A stretch of 64,000 nucleotides of DNA from Pantoea anthophila (GTDB lineage Bacteria; Pseudomonadota; Gammaproteobacteria; Enterobacterales; Enterobacteriaceae). A program made the position numbers and the translations under genes. The stretch covers positions 62,001-126,000 of the forward strand of contig NZ_VHIZ01000017.1 in NCBI RefSeq assembly GCF_006494375.1. The letters are read 5' to 3'. This document shows positions 23,466-32,374 of the stretch, one piece after another (position 1 is the stretch's first letter; the number at the start of each line of letters is the position of its first letter). Below the pieces are notes generated by a model, which did no database searches, was not told where the DNA came from, and was given only the letters and a program-made list of their open reading frames with translations.

Positions 23466-24254
23466 TCAGACCAGCGCCGGACCGGTCAGGCCATCAATCA
23501 TCACCTGCGGAATGCCGCGCGAACAGTGCTCGATTCGTCCATCGACGCCATAGACTTTCGCCAGGGTCGCGGGCGTAATCACCTTATCCGGCTGCCCCTG
23601 TGCCACCAGTGCCCCCTGTTTCAGCATCAGCGCATGCTGCGCATGGCGCAGCGCAATATTGATATCATGCACCACCACCACCGTGACGATGTTGCGCAGG
23701 GCGGTTTCGCGCCGCACCAGATCCATCACATGAAACTGATAGTTGAGATCCAGCGCGCTCAGCGGTTCATCCAGCAGCAGCAGCTCAGGGCGACGGATCA
23801 GCGACTGTGCCAGCCCGACTAACTGCTTCTGTCCGCCGGAGAGCTGATCGAGATAGCGCATCGCCAGATGGGCAATGCCCAGCTGCTCCAGCAGGTGCAT
23901 GATTTCGGCTTCACTGCTGGCGCTGTGGAGGCCGCCGGAGGCGCGCTGTGCCACAATGATCGACTCCAGCACATGCAGATGCACGCCCGCAGGCAGGGAC
24001 TGCGGCAGATAGACCACGTTCTTCGCCCGGCGGGCAAACGGCTGAGTCATGAGATCCTCGCCGTTGAGCCACATTTCGCCCTGCCCTTTGTTCAGTCCGG
24101 CCAGGGCCCGCAGCAGCGTCGATTTGCCGCAGCCGTTGGGCCCCAGCAGCACGGTGATCTCCCCACGCGGCAGCGGCGCCACGTTGAGATTCTCAATCAC
24201 CTTATGTTTTGGGTAACCGGCACTGAAGCCGCGTAACGTCAGACCCTGTTCCAT
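23466..24254 (-). CDS. ABC transporter ATP-binding protein, FecE-like (iron/siderophore type)
   Basis: A 262-residue ATPase of the FecE/FepC family that would power uptake of an iron chelate. Walker A GPNGCGKST (about 38-46), signature LSGGQKQ (about 139-145), Walker B LLLLDEP (about 160-166) and the switch His in VVVVHDI are all present. Its start overlaps the permease stop by one base (TGATG), so translation is coupled. No substrate-binding protein or TonB receptor is in the window. The specific chelate is unknown. Confidence 0.92.
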   Translation of the reverse strand: MEQGLTLRGFSAGYPKHKVIENLNVAPLPRGEITVLLGPNGCGKSTLLRALAGLNKGQGEMWLNGEDLMTQPFARRAKNVVYLPQSLPAGVHLHVLESIIVAQRASGGLHSASSEAEIMHLLEQLGIAHLAMRYLDQLSGGQKQLVGLAQSLIRRPELLLLDEPLSALDLNYQFHVMDLVRRETALRNIVTVVVVHDINIALRHAQHALMLKQGALVAQGQPDKVITPATLAKVYGVDGRIEHCSRGIPQVMIDGLTGPALV

Positions 24255-25330
24255 CAGACTGTCCCCCGGTGACGCAGAATAATACTCAGGAAGAACGGCA
24301 CGCCAATCAGTGAGGTGACGATGCCGACCGGGATGATCACGCCTGGAAGCAGGTTTTTCGACGCGACCGAGGCCAGCGACAGCACCAGCGCTCCGACCAG
24401 CGCGCTGGCTGGCAGATAGAAGCGGTGATCTTCACCAAACATCATGCGGGCAATATGGGGAGCGACCAGGCCGATAAAGCCAATCGGGCCGACAAAGGCC
24501 ACGGCCAGCGCCGAGAGAATACTGATGCGCAGCAGCGTCGCCAGACGCAGACGACGCACGTCAATGCCAAAGCTGACCGCCCGATCCTCACCCAGCCGCA
24601 GCGCCGTCAGCTTCCAGCTGCTCATCATGGAGAACGGCACCAGGATCGCCAGCGCCACGGTCAGGACGCCCAGCTTCTCCCAGGAGGCGCGCGCCAGGCT
24701 GCCCATGGTCCAGAAAACCAGCCCCTGCAGGGTATCTTCGCTGGCGATGAACTGCATCATGGAGACCAGCGCATTGAAGGTAAAGACCAGTGCAATGCCG
24801 AAGAGCACCACGCCCGCCGAGGAGACCTGGGTCCAGCGGGTGATGCCGTCCAGCATCAGGGCGGCAAACAGCGCAAAAACGAAGGCGTTGGCGGAGATCA
24901 ACCACTGGTCAGGAATGCCGGGGATGCCGATGCCGAGGATGATGGCCAGCGCGGCACCAAATGCCGCCGCCGAGGAGACACCGAGGGTAAAGGGGCTGGC
25001 CAGCGGGTTATTCAGAATGGTCTGCATTTCTGCGCCCGCGAGGCCGAGCGACAGGCCCACCACAATCGCCATCAGGGCATAGGGCAGACGGATGTCCCAG
25101 ACGATGACGCGGGTTCCGGCGTCGACACTGTCGGGACTGAGCAGCGTATTCCACAGCGTCTCCAGCGAGAGTCCGGCCGGACCCAGCGTGAAGTCGAGGA
25201 CCAGCGAGGCGATGATGGCCAGCAGCAGCACGCCGATCCAGATGACGCGGCGACGCAGCACCAGTTGGTAGCTATGCATGCTGTGCTGACGCGTCTCTTC
25301 TCCCGCCAGCAGCGAAGTTTCGGTAGTCAT
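24254..25330 (-). CDS. FecCD-family ABC transporter permease (iron/siderophore type)
   Basis: A 358-residue inner-membrane permease with about ten spans, the usual size for FecC/FecD/BtuC-like proteins. Family segments include GLSLGLAGAEMQTILNNPLA (about 94-113), then SPFTLGVSSAAAFGAA, and GPIGFIGLVAPHIAR (about 279-293). A single permease gene implies a homodimer. A perfect Fur box lies about 55 bases upstream, so expression should rise in low iron. The pair occupies the place of cirA in E. coli. Confidence 0.93.
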   Translation of the reverse strand: MTTETSLLAGEETRQHSMHSYQLVLRRRVIWIGVLLLAIIASLVLDFTLGPAGLSLETLWNTLLSPDSVDAGTRVIVWDIRLPYALMAIVVGLSLGLAGAEMQTILNNPLASPFTLGVSSAAAFGAALAIILGIGIPGIPDQWLISANAFVFALFAALMLDGITRWTQVSSAGVVLFGIALVFTFNALVSMMQFIASEDTLQGLVFWTMGSLARASWEKLGVLTVALAILVPFSMMSSWKLTALRLGEDRAVSFGIDVRRLRLATLLRISILSALAVAFVGPIGFIGLVAPHIARMMFGEDHRFYLPASALVGALVLSLASVASKNLLPGVIIPVGIVTSLIGVPFFLSIILRHRGTV

Positions 25331-25383
25331 GTTTTAACCCTGTGTGGCTATCCTGTCAGAAAACGCAGCCACAATAGTGCAGG

Positions 25384-25398
25384 TGATAATAATTATCA
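25384..25398. promoter_or_regulatory. Fur box, perfect 7-1-7 repeat
   Basis: TGATAAT-A-ATTATCA is an exact match to the 7-1-7 Fur motif TGATAATNATTATCA. It lies 54 bases upstream of the FecCD permease start, in a promoter-like AT-rich patch. Confidence 0.9.
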
Positions 25399-25457
25399 AT
25401 TCGTGAAGATAAGCGAGACGTGAAAAATCGTAAAAAACGGTGTTGCAGGCGGGAGAA

Positions 25458-25566
25458 TGGCTCAGGGAGCCTGTGCCTTTCGCAAAGACGCAAAACCCGC
25501 CATCCCTGGCGGGCTCAGCGCGGACCATCCCTGGCCCGCTATGCTTTGCTACAGGCACAGGCTCCC
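25458..25566. repeat. MITE-like palindromic element with 14-bp perfect terminal inverted repeats
   Basis: GGGAGCCTGTGCCT (25465-25478) and its exact reverse complement AGGCACAGGCTCCC (25553-25566) bound an element of about 102 bp. The interior holds a shorter palindrome CCCGCC-ATCCCT-GGCGGG (25496-25513). The left half matches 11586-11622, and it aligns with the reverse complement of the tandem copies at 11701-12012. It fills the gap between lysP and the Fur-boxed permease; with the Fur box it accounts for most of the 305 bases there. Confidence 0.75.
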
Positions 25567-25635
25567 ATCGCTTCACGATTCCTGCGGCCTGCCAGAACTG
25601 CGGCAGGCACCGTGCGCAGGAGTCAGCGCACAGAA

Positions 25636-27102
25636 CTAATCTTTATGAACCGGGAAATCCATCTCGCTGTACTTCACGAAACGGCTGCCGCGCGTCAGCT
25701 TGTAGCCGAACCAGATGATCAGGAACAGCGGAAGGCCGATGTAGGTGGCCGCTACGCTGTACCAGTCGATGGTGTCGTTGAGAAACGCCTGATAGTTCTG
25801 ACCCAGCGTGATGATCAGGCAGAGCACAAAGGCGAAAATCGGACCCAGCGGGAAAAAGCCGGAGCGGTAAGGCAGCGCGTTCAGGTCACGTCCCTGAGCG
25901 ACATAGCCGCGACGGAAGCGGTAGTGACTGATCGCGATACCGAGCCAGGCGATAAAACCGGTCATGCCTGAGGTGTTCAGCAGCCAGAGGTAAACCTCCT
26001 GATTGCCAAATTTCGAGGTCAGGAAGCAGAGTCCCGCCACCACCGTCGTCGCCCAGAGTGCATTACGCGGCACGCCGCCTTTAGAGAGTCTGGCGAAAAT
26101 CCGCGGCGCTTTGCCTTCACAGGCCAGGTTGTAAAGCATACGGGTTGAGGCGTACATGCCGGAGTTACCCGCTGACAGCACGGCCGTCAGGATCACCGCA
26201 TTCATCACCGCCGCCGCTGACAGCAGACCGGCATTCTGGAACACCAGGGTGAACGGGCTGACGCTGATATCGTTGATGTCATTGTGCAGCAGCTTAGGAT
26301 CGGTGTACGGCAGGATCAGGCTGATAATCAGAATCGCGAAGACGTAAAACAGCAGGATACGCCAGAAGATCTGCCGCACCGCACGCGGGATATTTTTTGC
26401 CGGATCTTCAGATTCGCCCGCCGCGATACCGATCAGCTCGGTGCCCTGGAAGGAGAATCCCACAATCATCGCCACGCCGATCATCGCCGCAAAACCGCCT
26501 GCAAACGGCGCTTCGCCCACCTGCCAGTTATGCCAGCCCGCGTGTTCTGCACCGCGCATAATGCCGGTGATCATCAGCACGCCAACCACGATAAAAATCA
26601 CCACGGTGGCCACTTTGATCAGCGAGAACCAGTATTCCGCTTCACCAAAGCCTTTGACGGAGATGTAGTTGAGCAGGAACATCAGGCCCAGGAACAGCGC
26701 GCTCCAGATCCAGCCTGGCGTGTCGGGGAACCAGTAATTCATCACCAGCTGTGATGCCACCAGATCAACCGCGATGGTTACCGCCCAGTTGTACCAGTAG
26801 TTCCAGCCGAGTGCGAAACCAAAGCCCTCTTCGACATATTTTGCGCCGTAGGTGGCAAACGACCCGGACACGGGCATAAAGGCCGCCAGTTCACCCAGGC
26901 TGGTCATCAGGAAATAGACCATCAGACCGATGAGCATATAGGAGAGAAGTGCTCCGCCGGGTCCGGCCTGAGCAATAGTGGCACCCGATGCGACAAACAG
27001 GCCGGTTCCGATGGAGCCGCCGATGGCGATCATGGTGAGATGGCGTGCTTTTAGTGCACGCTGTAACGCAGGTTGTTGTGTTGTTTTTGAGTCATTATGC
27101 AT
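25636..27102 (-). CDS. lysP: Lysine-specific permease LysP
   Basis: A 488-residue amino-acid/polyamine/organocation transporter (E. coli LysP 489) with twelve predicted spans. It imports L-lysine with protons and, in E. coli, also restrains the acid sensor CadC. The N-terminal family motif GGSIGTGLFVASG (about 29-41), FSFQGTELIGIAAGESEDP (about 214-232) and SAGNSGMYASTRML (about 314-327) are present. The gene follows yeiE in the same direction, and a hairpin lies just upstream. Confidence 0.95.
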   Translation of the reverse strand: MHNDSKTTQQPALQRALKARHLTMIAIGGSIGTGLFVASGATIAQAGPGGALLSYMLIGLMVYFLMTSLGELAAFMPVSGSFATYGAKYVEEGFGFALGWNYWYNWAVTIAVDLVASQLVMNYWFPDTPGWIWSALFLGLMFLLNYISVKGFGEAEYWFSLIKVATVVIFIVVGVLMITGIMRGAEHAGWHNWQVGEAPFAGGFAAMIGVAMIVGFSFQGTELIGIAAGESEDPAKNIPRAVRQIFWRILLFYVFAILIISLILPYTDPKLLHNDINDISVSPFTLVFQNAGLLSAAAVMNAVILTAVLSAGNSGMYASTRMLYNLACEGKAPRIFARLSKGGVPRNALWATTVVAGLCFLTSKFGNQEVYLWLLNTSGMTGFIAWLGIAISHYRFRRGYVAQGRDLNALPYRSGFFPLGPIFAFVLCLIITLGQNYQAFLNDTIDWYSVAATYIGLPLFLIIWFGYKLTRGSRFVKYSEMDFPVHKD

Positions 27103-27122
27103 GTGTAAACGCTACGAAGGGT

Positions 27123-27158
27123 AAAAATGAGGCGAGATTGTAGCAGCCAGCTCGCCTC
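27123..27158 (-). terminator. hairpin before lysP: yeiE terminator or lysP leader attenuator
   Basis: Perfect 8-bp arms GAGGCGAG (27129-27136) and CTCGCCTC (27151-27158) with a 14-base loop, then five T on the minus strand. A TATACA box (minus strand, 27159-27164) abuts the stem. The hairpin could therefore end yeiE transcription or lie at the 5' end of a lysP transcript. Confidence 0.6.
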
Positions 27159-27218
27159 TGTATAGCGAAGCCACGCTGTTATTAGTTAAGTTCATGATCG
27201 CGCCCGAATTATTAGCGG

Positions 27219-28085
27219 TCACTCACGGCAGTAGGATAAAAAGCGCGTCAGCGCTTTGGAAATATGCTTCTGTCGGTGATGGATGCGATACAGCGTCCGG
27301 GTCAGGCGCGGCAGCGGAATCGCCAGTTCGATCAGCGTTCCCGCCTCCAGCAGATCGGCGATCACCCGGCGCGACAGGCAGCTGATCCCCATGCCGTGGC
27401 GCACCGCATGTTTAATCGCTTCAGAGTTGCCAAGCTCCATCCCCAGCTGAAAGCTCGGCAGGTGAGACAGCAGCAGATAATCGACGATTTCACGGGTGCC
27501 GGAGCCGCGTTCGCGCAGGATCCAGGGGGCGTCCGCCAGCGTTTTCAGGGTGACCGGCTGCTGCAGAACAGGCGCATCCGGCGCGGCAAACACCACCAGC
27601 TCATCCTCCAGCCAGGGTTCACTGACCAGTTCGGTCATATGGCACGGCCCCTCAATCAGGCCGACATCGACGCGGAAGTCGGAGACCGCCTGAATCGCAT
27701 CCTGACTGTTGCCCACGCTCAGCTCCAGCGGCAGGCCGGGAAAATCGCGTCGCCAGGCCGCCATCATGCCCGGCAGCAGATAGTTACCGATGGTGCTGCT
27801 GGCGAAGATGCGGATGGCCCCGTTGTCCTCTTTGAACAGCTGCTCAATCTCCCCCGCCTGCTCCAGCAGACCCACGGCGCGGGGATAAAGCAGGCGGCCA
27901 TGTTCGTTCAGCACCAGCCGTTTACCGACCCGATCAAAGAGCTGAACCCCAAGCTGACTCTCCAGATCGGCCAGCGCCGCGCTGACCGCCGACTGCGACA
28001 GCGCCAGCAGCTGCGATGCCTGGGTCGTCGAGCCACTCTTGAGCACTTCGGTAAAGACTTCGATTTGCCGCAGGGTAATGTGCAT
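27219..28085 (-). CDS. yeiE: LysR-family regulator YeiE
   Basis: A 288-residue LysR regulator. Its N-terminal HTH begins [20 protein letters not shown] and continues with [18 protein letters not shown]. The C-terminal effector domain retains YeiE segments such as [13 protein letters not shown] and [20 protein letters not shown]. YeiE has been tied to sulfite tolerance and iron homeostasis in enterobacteria. Here, as in E. coli, it is near yeiH and lysP, but a DUF1232 gene lies between it and yeiH, 18 bases upstream on the same strand, so the two may form an operon. Confidence 0.94.
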   Translation of the reverse strand: MHITLRQIEVFTEVLKSGSTTQASQLLALSQSAVSAALADLESQLGVQLFDRVGKRLVLNEHGRLLYPRAVGLLEQAGEIEQLFKEDNGAIRIFASSTIGNYLLPGMMAAWRRDFPGLPLELSVGNSQDAIQAVSDFRVDVGLIEGPCHMTELVSEPWLEDELVVFAAPDAPVLQQPVTLKTLADAPWILRERGSGTREIVDYLLLSHLPSFQLGMELGNSEAIKHAVRHGMGISCLSRRVIADLLEAGTLIELAIPLPRLTRTLYRIHHRQKHISKALTRFLSYCRE

Positions 28086-28103
28086 CGTCGATCCTTAAGT
28101 CTG

Positions 28104-28469
28104 TTAATGTCTGACGAGATAGATGATCAGCGCCAGCCAGATCAGCCCCACCACCATCAGCCAGCCTGCGATTTTTTTGCCGCGGGAACGCCGGGTTGCG
28201 GCCCTTTCGCTGCTGCTGATGCGCACCTCACGTGGCAGCAGGCGCAGCAGCAGCATAACACCGGTCGGGATGATGACCGCGTCATCCAGCAGTCCCACAA
28301 ACGGAATCACATCCGGGATGAAATCGATCGGACTGACGCCATAGGCGACCAGGCCCAGCATGCCCAGCTTGTTCCACCAGGGCGTGCGCGGGTCGCGAAA
28401 GGCGAACCAGAGTACCAGCACATCCCTCTTGATCAGCGTTGCCCAGCGGCGCAGACGCAAAACGCTCAT
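28104..28469 (-). CDS. DUF1232/YkvA-family membrane protein
   Basis: A 121-residue small protein with the DUF1232 signature SPIDFIPDVIPFVGLLDD (about 46-63), which gives the domain its short re-entrant hydrophobic core, and a C-terminal membrane span (about 100-118) after a basic stretch SSERAATRRSRGKK. The function of the family is not known. It precedes yeiE by 18 bases on the same strand and diverges from yeiH; E. coli has no gene here. Confidence 0.88.
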   Translation of the reverse strand: MSVLRLRRWATLIKRDVLVLWFAFRDPRTPWWNKLGMLGLVAYGVSPIDFIPDVIPFVGLLDDAVIIPTGVMLLLRLLPREVRISSSERAATRRSRGKKIAGWLMVVGLIWLALIIYLVRH

Positions 28470-28575
28470 AATGTCGGCCTTATCGTTTATTCCGGTTGAT
28501 TATAAATATATTATCAATTTCACTTTTAAGCCAGTGCGCGCCATGATCGACACTCACTGAAGAGGAGTGACCCTT

Positions 28576-29628
28576 ATGGCCGAACTGAGCATCGTTAAAA
28601 CGCACTATCCCGTTGTGCGCCTGTTTCCCGGTCTGCTGCTGACCGCCGCGCTCGCCGCTGCGGCGAACTGGCTGGCGCAACAGCCGTTAATCGCGGGGCT
28701 GGGACTGGGTTCACTGACGCTGGCGATCATGCTGGGCATCGTGGTCGGTAATAGCGTCTGTTCCCCTCTCTCGTCACACTGCGACAGCGGCGTCGCGCTG
28801 GCGAAGCAGAAGCTGCTGCGGCTCGGGATCATCATGTTTGGCTTTCGTATTACTTTACAGCAGATTGCCGATGTCGGCGTCAGCGGCATCCTGATCGATG
28901 CGCTGACCCTGAGCAGCACCTTCTTTATCACCTGTCTGCTGGGTATCCGGTTACTGAAGCTGGATCGCGAAACCGTCTGGCTGATTGGCGCAGGCAGCAG
29001 TATCTGCGGTGCGGCAGCGGTTCTGGCGACCGAGCCGGTGGTCAAAGCCGCGCCGTCGAAAGTCGCGGTGGCCATCGCGACCGTGGTGCTGTTCGGCACG
29101 CTGGCGATCTTCATCTATCCCCTGCTCTGGCCGCTGGCGCATCATCTGTTTCCGGCTCTGAGTGCTGCACAGTTTGGCGTTTTCACCGGGTCCACGATTC
29201 ATGAAGTGGCGCAGGTGGTGGCAGCCGGACACAGTATCAGCCCGGAAGCCGAAAACAGCGCGGTCATTGCCAAGATGCTGCGGGTGATGATGCTGGCCCC
29301 GTTCCTGCTCTGCCTGGGGACGATGCTGCGCGGCGGACGTCAGGGCGGCGCCCGTCAGCCGGTGACCTTTCCCTGGTTTGCCTTACTGTTTATTGCGGTC
29401 GCGCTGTTTAATTCGCTGCAGCTGCTGCCTGCTGCGCTGGTGGCCTCACTGAATCAGCTGGCTGGCCTGCTGCTGGCGATGGCGATGGCCGCGCTGGGCT
29501 TAACCACCCGTTTCAGCGCGCTGCGTGAAGCGGGCGTTAAACCCCTGCTGCTGGGTGCGCTGGTCTTTGGCTGGTTAATCGCAGGCGGTGGCACGATCAA
29601 TCTGCTGGTGCAACATTTCATGGGCTAA
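28576..29628 (+). CDS. yeiH: UPF0324 putative sulfate/sulfite-type exporter YeiH
   Basis: A 350-residue inner-membrane protein with about nine to ten spans, of the YeiH/PSE family (E. coli 349). Family segments are GIVVGNSV, GIIMFGFRITLQQI, GAGSSICGAAAV and TGSTIHEVAQVVAAG. I chose the ATG at 28576 because GAGGAG lies eight bases before it; an in-frame GTG at 28567 overlaps that site. The nearby regulator YeiE and the family name suggest sulfur-oxyanion export, but the substrate is unproven. Confidence 0.93.
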   Translation: MAELSIVKTHYPVVRLFPGLLLTAALAAAANWLAQQPLIAGLGLGSLTLAIMLGIVVGNSVCSPLSSHCDSGVALAKQKLLRLGIIMFGFRITLQQIADVGVSGILIDALTLSSTFFITCLLGIRLLKLDRETVWLIGAGSSICGAAAVLATEPVVKAAPSKVAVAIATVVLFGTLAIFIYPLLWPLAHHLFPALSAAQFGVFTGSTIHEVAQVVAAGHSISPEAENSAVIAKMLRVMMLAPFLLCLGTMLRGGRQGGARQPVTFPWFALLFIAVALFNSLQLLPAALVASLNQLAGLLLAMAMAALGLTTRFSALREAGVKPLLLGALVFGWLIAGGGTINLLVQHFMG

Positions 29629-29679
29629 CCGCATCGGGTATCATGCCGTTTCATCCGTGCATAGCCCCAGGAGAAAGGC

Positions 29680-30525
29680 ATGAAATATATTGGCGCACAC
29701 GTCAGTGCGGCAGGGGGAGTAGATCAGGCCGTGATCCGCGCCCATGAATTAGAAGCCACCGCCTTCGCCCTCTTTACTAAAAATCAGCGTCAGTGGAAGG
29801 CCGCCCCGCTGACCACTGAGGTCATTGATGCTTTTCGCGCCGCCTGCGAGACTTATCACTTCACGTCACAGCAGATCCTGCCGCACGACAGTTTTCTGAT
29901 TAATCTGGGCCATCCGGTTGAGGAGGCGCTGGAGAAATCCCGCGCGGCCTTCATTGATGAACTGCGGCGTGCTGACCAGCTGGGGCTGACGCTGCTGAAC
30001 TTCCACCCCGGCAGCCATCTGCATCAGATTGACGAGGAGAGCTGCCTGAAGCGCATCGCCGAGTCGATCAATGTCGCGCTCGACCAGACGCAGAACGTTA
30101 CCGCCGTCATTGAAAATACGGCCGGTCAGGGCAGTAATCTGGGCTTCCGCTTCGAGCATCTCGCCACCATTATTGAGCATGTCGAAGACAAATCGCGTGT
30201 CGGGGTCTGCATTGATACCTGCCATGCGTTTGCCGGCGGGTATGATCTGCGTACCGAGGCAGACTGCGAAGCAACCTTTGCCAGCTTTGAGCGCATCGTC
30301 GGTTTTCAGTATCTGCGTGGCATGCACCTGAACGACGCCAAAAGCGCCTTCGACAGCCGCGTTGACCGCCATCACAGTCTGGGAGAAGGAAACATCGGCA
30401 GGACGGTGTTCAGCTGGCTGATGAAAGATCCCCGCTTCGATGGCATCCCGCTGATTCTGGAAACCATCAATCCCGATATCTGGAAAGATGAGATTGCGTG
30501 GCTGAAAGCCGAGCAGCAGGCATAG
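29680..30525 (+). CDS. nfo: Endonuclease IV (apurinic/apyrimidinic endonuclease)
   Basis: A 281-residue AP endonuclease (E. coli 285) with a TIM-barrel fold that cuts DNA 5' to abasic sites. Trinuclear zinc ligands are seen in the blocks [51 protein letters not shown] and DRHHSLGEG, and the Glu in [19 protein letters not shown] precedes the ATG. In E. coli several pseudouridine and nucleoside genes follow; here the next gene is convergent fruA. Confidence 0.97.
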   Translation: MKYIGAHVSAAGGVDQAVIRAHELEATAFALFTKNQRQWKAAPLTTEVIDAFRAACETYHFTSQQILPHDSFLINLGHPVEEALEKSRAAFIDELRRADQLGLTLLNFHPGSHLHQIDEESCLKRIAESINVALDQTQNVTAVIENTAGQGSNLGFRFEHLATIIEHVEDKSRVGVCIDTCHAFAGGYDLRTEADCEATFASFERIVGFQYLRGMHLNDAKSAFDSRVDRHHSLGEGNIGRTVFSWLMKDPRFDGIPLILETINPDIWKDEIAWLKAEQQA

Positions 30526-30595
30526 GAAAAGGAGCCTGAAGACTTTCCAGACGGTGATGACATCAATGCGAGGGAAGCAGGTACCTTATCAAAGC

Positions 30596-30623
30596 AAACA
30601 GGGAGCCATCTGGCTCCCTGTTT
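30596..30623. terminator. terminator between convergent nfo and fruA
   Basis: AAACAGGGAGCCA (30596-30608), a two-base loop, TGGCTCCCTGTTT (30611-30623): a perfect 13-bp stem, AT-rich at its base, placed 16 bases past the fruA stop. T runs on both sides are broken but present. Confidence 0.8.
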
Positions 30624-30639
30624 ATTTCACTTCCGCGTA

Positions 30640-32358
30640 TCAGGCTTTCGCCAGCTGCTCTTCCGGACGTTTCAGTACCGCGTAGCTCAGACCCGCAATC
30701 GCGGTGCCGATGACGATCGCCATCAGATAACCGAGTACCGGGGTAATCGCGCCAGGGATCAGCAGAACGAACAGTCCACCGTGCGGCGCCATCAGTTTCG
30801 CGCCAATCGCCATGGAGATGGCACCGGTCACCGCGCCACCCACGATGCAGCAAGGCAGAACACGCATCGGGTCGCGGGCCGCGAACGGAATCGCACCTTC
30901 AGAGATAAAGCAGAGACCCAGAACCAGCGCCGCTTTGCCCCCTTCCTGCTGACCTTTGTTGAACTTACGACGCGCAACCAGCGTAGCCACACCCATCGCC
31001 AGCGGTGGCACCATGCCGGCGGCCATGATGGCGGCCATCGGTGCATACGTCTGCGAGCTCAGTAAGCCAACGCCAAACGCGTAAGCCACCTTGTTCACCG
31101 GACCACCCATGTCAGTACACATCATGCCGCCCAGAATCGCGCCCAGCAGAACCGCGTTCGCGGTGCCCATGTTCGCCAGCCAGTGGGTCAGACCGTTCAT
31201 GATGCCCGCAACCGGTTTGCCTACCACGTAGATCATCAGCAGGCCGGTAATCAGACTGGCAAACAGCGGAATAATCAGTATCGGTTTCAGCGCTTCCATA
31301 CTCTGCGGCAGTTTAACTTTGCCGCTGATCAGCTTCGCCGCATAACCGGCAATGAAGCCCGCGATAATACCGCCTAAGAAGCCGGCGTTGATGCTGGTGG
31401 CGATCATACCGCCAATCAGACCCGGGGTCAGACCCGGACGGTCAGCGATGGAGAAGGCGATAAAGCCCGCCAGTACCGGCACCATCAGGGCAAAGGCGCT
31501 ACCACCACCGATTTGCATCAGGGCAGCCGCCAGCGTGCCCGGCTCTTTAAATGCGGTGATACCAAAGGCAAATGAGAGTGCGATGCTCAGACCGCCTGCG
31601 ACCACCATCGGCAGCATATAGGAGACGCCGGTCAGCAGATGACGATACGCCCCTGCGCCGCCCTGCTTTTTCTCCTCTTCTGCGCTGGCGTTGCTCTGTC
31701 CGCTGGCAGCCGCTTTATAAGGCTTCGCTTCGGCTACCGCTTTATCCAGTTCCTGGGCGGTTTTCTTCAGCGCCAGTCCGGTTGAGGTGCGGTACATCGG
31801 CTTACCGGCAAATTTCGCCAGGTCGACTTCGATATCGGCGGCCACGATCACCAGATCGGCTGCCGCCACTTCTTCCGGGGTAATGGCGTTACCGGCCCCG
31901 ACTGAACCGCGGGTTTCAACTTTCACCCACCAGCCGCGACGGGTTGCTTCGGCCTGAATCGCCTCTGCCGCCATAAAGGTGTGCGCCACGCCGGTCGGAC
32001 AGGCGGTAACGGCAACCACACGTTTCTGCGCGCCAGCCTGAGCCGGAGCCGCAGCAGATGCGCCCGCCGGTGTCGCCACCGCAGCCTGCGACTGCCAGGT
32101 CTTGGCTTCTGCTTTCGCGCGGTTCAGAAAGGTTTCCGGCTCACGGACGGCCAGCTGGACATCGCCCTGCCAGAGCGCTTTGCCGTTCAGCGCCGCGTCG
32201 TCCGGCACGTTTTTACCCAGCACAATCACCAGTTCAGCATCGGCAGGGTTTTCAGTCAGGGTCAGGCCCGCAGCAGCTGCCGCAGCAGCCAGGCGCTGTT
32301 GCGCCATGTAAGCGGAAGCCAGTCCCAGTGTAGGGTCTTTTATCAGCAGCGTTTTCAT
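30640..32358 (-). CDS. fruA: PTS fructose-specific EIIB'BC component FruA
   Basis: A 572-residue membrane protein (E. coli 563) that imports fructose as fructose-1-phosphate. A degenerate EIIB' domain (about 1-90) is followed by an Ala-rich linker, the EIIB domain with phosphorylated Cys120 in VTACPTGVAHTF, and an EIIC membrane domain from about residue 235 with CTDMGGPVNK. I start at ATG 32358, which has AGGAG and the E. coli N-terminus MKTLLI; the frame extends 14 codons further. It is the last gene of fruBKA, 16 bases after fruK. Confidence 0.97.
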   Translation of the reverse strand: MKTLLIKDPTLGLASAYMAQQRLAAAAAAAGLTLTENPADAELVIVLGKNVPDDAALNGKALWQGDVQLAVREPETFLNRAKAEAKTWQSQAAVATPAGASAAAPAQAGAQKRVVAVTACPTGVAHTFMAAEAIQAEATRRGWWVKVETRGSVGAGNAITPEEVAAADLVIVAADIEVDLAKFAGKPMYRTSTGLALKKTAQELDKAVAEAKPYKAAASGQSNASAEEEKKQGGAGAYRHLLTGVSYMLPMVVAGGLSIALSFAFGITAFKEPGTLAAALMQIGGGSAFALMVPVLAGFIAFSIADRPGLTPGLIGGMIATSINAGFLGGIIAGFIAGYAAKLISGKVKLPQSMEALKPILIIPLFASLITGLLMIYVVGKPVAGIMNGLTHWLANMGTANAVLLGAILGGMMCTDMGGPVNKVAYAFGVGLLSSQTYAPMAAIMAAGMVPPLAMGVATLVARRKFNKGQQEGGKAALVLGLCFISEGAIPFAARDPMRVLPCCIVGGAVTGAISMAIGAKLMAPHGGLFVLLIPGAITPVLGYLMAIVIGTAIAGLSYAVLKRPEEQLAKA

Positions 32359-32374
32359 TATCGCTCTCCTGCTG

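Noticed and set aside
24425..25423. 332-codon plus-strand frame opposite the FecCD permease
   Set aside because: Shadow; it also runs through the Fur box region.
27264..28499. 411-codon plus-strand frame opposite yeiE and the DUF1232 gene
   Set aside because: Antisense shadow of two genes with clear LysR and DUF1232 signatures; composition (His/Gln/Arg-rich) is typical of shadows in GC-rich DNA.
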